DNA from: Eutreptiella sp. 'Long Island Sound 2002'
Lineage: Eukaryota > Euglenozoa > Euglenophyceae > Eutreptiales > Eutreptiaceae
Reading direction: 5' to 3'
NCBI GenBank assembly: GCA_964036045.1
Contig: OZ038381.1
Span: 144,221,596 to 144,285,595 of the forward strand
DNA length: 64,000 nt
Part shown: positions 57,896-64,000 of the stretch, in pieces
Numbering within the stretch: position 1 is the stretch's first letter
Layout of the letters: each line of letters starts with the position of its first letter
The notes under the pieces: generated by a model
Databases searched by the model: none
Seen by the model: the letters and a program-made list of their open reading frames with translations, nothing else
What the model was told of the DNA's origin: nothing
Made by a program: the position numbers and the translations under genes

Positions 57896-59371
57896 TCACC
57901 TCCCTGAGCTCTCCCCTGATGCAGTTTGAGCGCTTGTCTGGTCGACGGATCGTCCCTCACTTGCCTGCTCTCTCCCATCTTTCGGTGACATGCCATCTCA
58001 GTGGCCATACACCCCCCCTGCTGAATCCAGGGGCGGATGGCCCCCTTCTTCTACTCCCATTCGTCACTCCCCACCTGTTGAATCCTTGGGAAACCAGACA
58101 GAGCGACTGACCTTGACATTTCCCGAGCTCTTGAGGCCTTGAAGCCCATACGACGTTGCGTAACGGATGCCGCTGTCATCGGCATTGCAAATCTGGGTGT
58201 GTGTATTGGTTCAATGGCAGTTGCGGAGTCCAGACCAGTCTGTGTGTGTCTGCGGACTGTATATTGCCTGAAGTCAGGCGTTTTTCTGTGAATCCCTCCT
58301 GCCCATGCCTTATCCTTACCGGGGCGTGGTTTGGCGCTCCGTCCGGAGCGTGTTTACACGCCTATTGACCTGATTTTTGCTCACCTTTCCGCCCTCCAGG
58401 ATATGTGCATCTGTATGTTGAGTGTTAACGACCCGTCACGGACGGATGGATAGTTTTTCCCACAAGGGAGACGAATCGGAATACGACGGCGCCCTGAGTC
58501 GCCTTGTACGTGCCTCTACATAAGGTCCAGCCTGGACCAGTACCTAAGTACAGATAGTCACGTGTGTGTGCCCGTGATACCGTGTGCCCTGGTGGCTATG
58601 AGTGCTGAGATCCTGAAGGCGCCAGGCGGGAAGCCCAGTTGCCTGACTACACTCCCAGCGGTCCGCCACTGTCAGTCCCAGCGTGAGCCAACCGACTCGC
58701 AGACGCACTTGCAGTCGGGTGGCGACCTTCAGTGTCCTGACCTCGGTCAGTCTGCCTGGGAAACGGGTGGTTTGAGGAGTCGACGCCTCCGCCCAGACTG
58801 CATGGGGATTCTCCCATGCATGGCCTTCGTGGTAATGGGGCAAGGGAGAAGACGGCCTTGATGCCCGATCCCTTATGGAGGAGCTCGTGCGGCTTTACCA
58901 CTCTGGACTCGCGTCGTGGATATGGACATGGTGCGCCCGAGGGAAGACCCGTGGGGACTCTCCCCCAGTCTGCGGCCTTGGGAAGCTTGGGGAAGCCTGA
59001 TGGATCTTTGTGGTCGCTTTCGACCCGTGGGACCACCTCGGTCGTCGTGTGACGCCTATGTTCCCCGTGTATGCCACTGCCACTGTGGTGGTGACCGTCG
59101 CAGCCGGCACCCGGTGCGCCTGGTATGGGTTAACGGGTCCTTTGGATGCCGAACAATCGCCGCCAGGACCCGGGACTTGATACTTGATACTATACTTGCA
59201 ATACAAGCATCTACAGCACCATACCTGTCTTACCATAGGAATGTAATGGGCAACCTAACCCAAAACCAGCCTGAAGTGTGAGGTGTGACCCCCCCCCCCC
59301 CCCCCTCAGGGGATGGTCCTGGGTACCCGCTGCCATGCGTGGGTGTTATCGAGCCTTCCCAGGGTTTGCTC
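57896..59371 (+). other. Non-coding region between pol and 3' LTR
   Basis: About 1.5 kb without a domain-bearing ORF. Contains C17 at 59289-59305. Long 3' untranslated interiors of this kind occur in large plant gypsy elements. Confidence 0.6.
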
Positions 59372-59383
59372 TAAGGAGGGGGG
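59372..59383 (+). promoter_or_regulatory. Polypurine tract
   Basis: TAAGGAGGGGGG directly abuts the TGAAGCGG start of the 3' LTR. This is the plus-strand DNA primer site of LTR elements, and it fixes the LTR start at 59384. Confidence 0.8.
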
Positions 59384-62300
59384 TGAAGCGGTACCCAGAG
59401 CCCATGGCCCATGGCCCGGAAGCCGTTACACCTGCTCTGACACCGTCAATGCCGTCCGTCAGCGGGAAATCCCCTTTCTCTGATCTGCGGGATCCGGAAT
59501 CCGATCCCTAACCATTAAATCGATGTAGAATTACCATAATTTTACTTTCTTGATCGATTTTCGGTTAGAAATCGGTGAAATACCCGATTTCTAATGCGAT
59601 TTCTAATTGCCGTGAAATCGCCGCCTGTTGTCGCCTGTTCTCGCGTTTGCGTCGCTTCTCCGTGGCGAGTTTTGCGAAGGATTTTTCTCCTGTACCTTTG
59701 AGGTTTCAAAGGAAGTCAAGGGCTGGATCTGGAGGGTTTTTAATGTACTTTCATCTGGTGTGTTCACCAGAATTCTTCACCGTGTCGTCTGCAAGAAAAT
59801 CAGCGCGCAAGGTTTTCCGTCGATCGCTCGAACTCATGGTTCTCAAGGACCATGAGTTCGGACGGTACCCCACATCTCCCCCCTATGCCTTATATCAATG
59901 CCCCCTTCACGTGGGCATATCACTTTGTATAGGGAAGCGGGCAATAGGGATGTTTTAGGCAGCATGTGGATGTTGTAAACCCAAGTTATTTGCGTGCGCA
60001 AAAGCTAACTTCGTGTGCGTGTGAGCATGCACGTAAATTGCTGAACACAATGCTCACAAGACCAAAGGCCCTAGGCCATTTTGGGTTTTTGAGCCAACTC
60101 AACGATGGCTCCACGCAATTTAATGCGTACGAAAAACCCGTTTTTTGGGAAAGGGCAAAGTTTGGTCGAAAATTAGCCCAAAATGGCCAATCCCCCGAGG
60201 CTCGTACTCGAAGCCTATGGAGAGTTGAGCCTTGAACCAAGACAATATGTAAAGTAGAGACCACGAAGGACATCGTGGATGGCTCCGTTCATTTTTGCAA
60301 CCTTGCCTTCTATTTCATATAGCGTCGCCTTGTGAGCACGCGTGCCATACTGCCTCTTTGCACACGCGCTCGTATGCAAACGCTAATGACATGGGTGCGC
60401 GAAGACAATCTAACCATAGTGGGCACATTTGAGAAAACTTTCTAGGGGCCTACTCCAAAAGCGTTTGCGCATATTTTTGTTCCTCAAGGGCCCATAGATA
60501 TATGCGTGCCAATATCGCCAATATATGCACTTTTCCCCATATATAGTGTGCTTCAAGGATTGAAGTGTTAAAAAAGTTTCCCTAACGCTTTGAACCCCAA
60601 CCCTTGTCGCAAAAGTGAAGCAAAGCTTCGGTTTGCATCCATGCAAAAACCCAAGCCCTATCTCTCTTGTGATACGCAGATACTATTTTTTGAGTGACCA
60701 TTTTGGGTGAATTTTGGCCACTTTACCCATAATGGCCACAAACCCCGTCTCCCCCTTAATGTTCGGCCCAGGCTTGCGGGCGCCACTTGACCAAGGGTAA
60801 GGGCGATTCGGAGAGGGAACATAAATCCGCATCGAATGGGGTGTGTCCCCATGTGGGCTCTCCTCGTGAGGGGAGAATTGTGAGTTGCCCAATTTGGGGT
60901 ATGTTGCCATTCTGCCCCATTTGCGTGTCATTTTCCCTCCAAGGGGGAAAATGGCTAAAGGCGACTACGAGGGTTGGCAAGTGGCATATATTGGGACCTA
61001 AGTCCCGTGTGTCTATAGCATCTTTGGTTGGAAGGATCCTCGCTGTGGCCATGGAGATATGGGATCATGAGTGTGGGCCATTTCGGCCAAATCTTGCTGT
61101 TTTTGCCATTGTAGGCCATATTGGAACTGCCATATCTCCATGGGGCAAGGGACCTAGCGAGGAGGGAGGGACGATTATTGAAGCAGATGACCAAGGGTTG
61201 AACGCCATTGAGTTTCGTATTTGCTCCACCGGCTCATCCGGAGTTATTCAACTTTTGGTGCGATCCATGATCCCCCCCTTTGCACCGCACGCTGCTTTCT
61301 GCTCCATCCGTGTGACCGTCCCCTCGGTGAACAGTAAGCAGCCAGTGTGACAGCAAGCCAAACCCCAAGGCATGGGACCAAATGGGATATCAAGGGTCGT
61401 GAATCAAGGCTTGGCGCGACAAGATCGCCAAGATTTCCTAAGCTGGACGGTCGCCCGAGACGGCCGATTTTGCCATTTCGGCAGTTGTGGACCCAGTTTG
61501 GATCGTCACCACGCCAGGTGTCATGGAGATCTTTGAGAGCCAAATACATGTGAGTCCTTGTTGGACTCCCAGTGTATCGCATACGGAACAGCGGATCCGA
61601 TCTCCGACGTGGCGTGGATATATACCATTGGGGATACCTTCAATTTTGGCTCATTTTGAGCAGCCAAAACGACGCCCTTTCTGGACCCCAATTTCAGCCC
61701 CCCGTGTGGTCCATTGGCGGTCCCATATCTCTATGCCCCTGAGGAGCCCGCACGTAATTTGAAGTCGTGCAGCTAGATATAGGTCCTAAGTTCTGCCTCC
61801 TATCCTGTGAGCCATTGACCGTGCCCTGGCAGGTGGAGCCACCCGTGGGAATGACTCCAATTTTGGTGATTTAGGCATCATGACCCCACGTGGCGAACCC
61901 GTGGTGCCCTGATGCCGGGGACTCAGAGGGAACCAGGTTGGATGAAGGCTCCCGAGAGTGCCTAGTTGAAGGGCATAGGGTCAGTTGCCTCATCCCTACC
62001 TCTGGCTGGGCCGGACGAGGAGCCAATTTCGGAGTTTTTCGAGCTAATATCAGTTTGGGCTGAAACAGCCCATCTTCAGCTACCAACTCCTAGGGGATAA
62101 TGGCGGGGCCTTATCTCTGGCTCAGAGGGGATTTGGGACCTGCCGTTAAGGGAGCATAGGGAGCCACTGTTGGTTGGCCTTGGCGCCCCTTGGTTCCCAG
62201 GAACTCGCCTGTGGCTGGGCGGGACAAGCCCCCCCTATCGGCAGGGTTTCAGGGTCCGGATTGAGCAGGGTATGGGTTGTGTTTGAACCGCCGCCCCTGC

Positions 62301-62566
62301 CAGCCACTGAGAGGGTCGGGCCTGGGATTGGGATATGAGTTGGGACTGAGTGTCTATTGTGCCATGATGCCCTTACCCCAGTCCAGTCTTAACCCCATGT
62401 GTACATATCCTGATGTGTTGCTGTACATACTTTCGTTCCCCTGTTTCAGAGTGGCAAGGATCCTGAAACGCTTTGTCACATGACCAGAGCATGAGGATAC
62501 CCTTGTGAGCGCAGTGCTTCGCCTGCCTGCTTGCTTGTGCGTATCCGCCGCAGCGTCCCGTGGCCA
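59384..62566 (+). repeat. 3' LTR of the chromovirus (~3.18 kb)
   Basis: Matches 45985-48131 from TGAAGCGGTACCC through GTGGCCAGG. Longer by a 1,027-bp block at 60274-61300 and by a ~12-bp insertion near 59740. Confidence 0.85.
60274..61300 (+). other. 1.03-kb block present only in the 3' LTR
   Basis: The 5' LTR passes directly from GGACAT to GCTCCATCC at 46861, where the 3' LTR has 1,027 extra bases. No terminal repeats, tail or convincing target duplication are visible at its edges, so a deletion from the 5' LTR is as likely as an insertion here. No coding seen. Confidence 0.75.
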
Positions 62567-63157
62567 GGCCCCCCCACGGGAACGCGTCATTAGGCACGTA
62601 CGGGTCCTTGCGCCCTAGATGAATGAGGCACAAAAAGAAAACATGAGTCCTCAAGGTTTCGACCTACCGCAGCTCCTCAAGTCTTTGAACTACCGCAGCT
62701 AAGCAGTCCATGACATGCCACCTCCGAATGTCTTAGGGTCGCCCCGTCGGTGGTGGTTTGTTTCAAGCATCTAAATCAACCCTGTTCCGTGCATGCTGAA
62801 GGCTGTTGTTGCTTTAGGCAGAAAACCTGGGGATTCCGACGGGTGCTCCAGGTGTGGGACATCCTTGCAACCAGGCAACTCAAATGTAATGCCGTTAAAG
62901 GGATTCGAACTGGCGACTACGCCAGTGACACAAGCGTGTTTGCCCTCTGGAGTACATATCTATGTGCTACCTAGTTCTTTTCCGGGATCGTACGAGTCAA
63001 TCACCCTCCAGGGCCAGTTCACCACGACTGTGCTGTCTCCAAATTTCGCATTTTCGAACCAAAAAAACGCACAAATTACTGAAAAAAACCTCATTTCCAC
63101 GCCGAATGCCATTACCATGCTCGTTATTACTGTCTACGGGCGGTCACCATGTCCTAA
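62567..63157 (+). other. Flank right of the chromovirus with a tRNA-like fragment
   Basis: Contains CTACCGCAGCT twice (about 62668 and 62692). On the minus strand at about 62880-62940 there is box-B-like GTTCGAATCCC beside a CTGGCG/CGCCAG hairpin, resembling part of a tRNA or tRNA-derived SINE. T-arm pairing is incomplete, so not a functional tRNA. Confidence 0.35.
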
Positions 63158-64000
63158 ACCAAAACACCAGTTGACGATACCCAACCAGTGTCCCCTCACA
63201 GCACACCTCCACGTCTTCCTGCCACCAACACCGCCGATGATCCTGCTGCTGATGGCCCAGAGGTCCCCGTTGACCGTGGTGATGAGAACCACATCCAGGA
63301 CGTTGTGCAACCACTTGACCCTGAGTCGCAGAATGACAGGGAACGACAAGCGGACACAGGACCAGCTGAAGCAGAGGTGGTTAATTTGCAGGGCACTGAC
63401 AATACACCAACGGAGCCAAAGGAGCCGGACGCAGACACCGCCAAGCATGCACAGCCAGCCAGTACTCCCCAGCCAACCAGTGCTCCACCAACTGACTTGA
63501 GACCACGTGAACCAAGTGCTGTCCCTTCTCAAGCCAGCAGAGTGGGATCAATAAAGCTGTGGCTGGTTACGGCAGACGATGCAGTGGATGGCAAGACGGA
63601 CGACAAGGACGAGGTGGAAGAATCCCAAGGGTCAGACGAATCTGACGCACCTGTGAGGTTACACCCCCAGTCAAGGGCTGCTTTGACCAAGAAGCTGAAG
63701 GAGGACAGGGCGGAGGCCAAACAATTGCAGAAAGCCCTGAGAAATGCTGAGGCAAAGGTAGTCAGCCGCCTTTCCAAAGCGAAGCCAATGCCTGACAAGG
63801 ATTTACTTCCTGAAGACACGGTGGAAAACGACTTAACGTTCACGGAGGAGGAGTGGAAGCAGGCCAAGAAGAAAATCGAGCTAGCAACAAAAGGCATCAA
63901 GGACGTGCACCTTCTGGAACTCGACTGGGATAAAACGTTGGAGTACGGACAATCTCGGAGGATCAACCGAAAGCGACTGAGGCAGATTGAAAGATCGGTG
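63158..64000 (+). CDS. Unrecognised acidic, coiled-coil ORF running off the window
   Basis: Frame 2 is open from 63158 to the end of the window (281 codons) with no stop. The nearest ATG upstream in frame is at 63149 (ATG TCC TAA), so either TAA 63155-63157 is a lesion or translation starts in an upstream exon; CACCAG at 63164-63169 could also be a splice acceptor. Residues 1-140 are P/D/E/T-rich and probably disordered. About residues 170-215 (LTKKLKEDRAEAKQLQKAL) predict a coiled coil. Then comes a mixed helical part with FTEEEWKQAKKKIELATKG and basic RRINRKRLRQIERS at the edge. The codon pattern looks protein-coding. I do not recognise the family; it could be a host gene exon or the N-terminal protein of another mobile element. 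Confidence 0.55.

Larger units (their letters stand above)
45985..62566 (+). mobile_element. 16.6-kb Ty3/gypsy chromovirus with very long LTRs
   Basis: LTRs at 45985-48131 and 59384-62566 both start TGAAGCGGTACCC and share their right borders up to GTGGCCAGG. A polypurine tract precedes the 3' LTR. The interior holds gag, protease, RT, RNase H, integrase and chromodomain in Ty3/gypsy order. The TGAAGCG start is shared with the LTRs at 688 and 2627, so the families may be related. The exact right border and the target duplication are not resolved (TTTAG lies on the left; TTAG occurs some 20 bp beyond the right border). Coding lesions make this copy defective. Confidence 0.88.

Noticed and set aside
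62584-62592. TTAG as the right-hand target duplication of the chromovirus
   Set aside because: It lies about 20 bp beyond the point where the two LTRs stop matching, so it would need an LTR end not supported by the 5' copy.

Overview
This window is repeat-dominated eukaryotic nuclear DNA. I found no prokaryotic gene organisation, no CRISPR array, no rRNA and no intact host gene. The chromodomain-bearing Ty3/gypsy polyproteins, long LTRs, nested non-autonomous LTR elements, APE-endonuclease LINE remnants, a tRNA-derived SINE and many satellites suggest a large plant-lineage genome. A streptophyte (charophyte) alga is my best guess. That guess rests on element style only and is uncertain.

Layout. 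1-3.6 kb: 3' end of a chromodomain Ty3/gypsy pol, then two near-identical 939/940-bp LTRs separated by 1 kb. 3.6-14.4 kb: low-coding DNA with a 191-bp tandem array, two copies of a tRNA-Lys-like SINE, a dispersed repeat and a cluster of seven GAATTC sites. 14.4-17.5 kb: a 3.07-kb insertion bounded by an 11-bp target duplication and ending in (CCTA)n, mostly made of a 36-copy 65-bp minisatellite. 17.5-25.3 kb: further degenerate arrays (GGATTGTCCGATCC repeats, 93-bp, 184-bp, ACCGGTT-type) and a 182-bp (CCTA)n-tailed insertion with a perfect 16-bp target duplication. 25.3-34.1 kb: a LINE ORF leading into an APE endonuclease, split by a 7.5-kb non-autonomous LTR element (TGTA...TACA ends, 5-bp duplication GTTTG). 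That element itself carries a nested 880-bp TRIM-like element. 34.1-40.5 kb: a second LINE on the minus strand, also (CCTA)n-tailed, with a degenerate ORF and a possible Ulp1-like protease region, plus a third (CCTA)n-tailed 3' end on the plus strand. 40.6-45.98 kb: a degenerate ~0.85-kcodon ORF I cannot place in any family, flanked on both sides by eight copies of a dyad motif TTGGCC-N6-GGCCAA whose core is inverted between the two flanks. This is my best candidate for an undescribed mobile element. 45.98-62.57 kb: one 16.6-kb chromovirus with 2.15/3.18-kb LTRs, recognisable gag, protease, RT, RNase H, integrase and chromodomain, and several stops and frameshifts. 62.57-64 kb: a tRNA-like fragment and an acidic, coiled-coil ORF running off the window.

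The genes do not form a host pathway. The window is a record of nested insertion. The order of some events can be read directly from target duplications and from reading frames that rejoin when an insertion is removed in silico.
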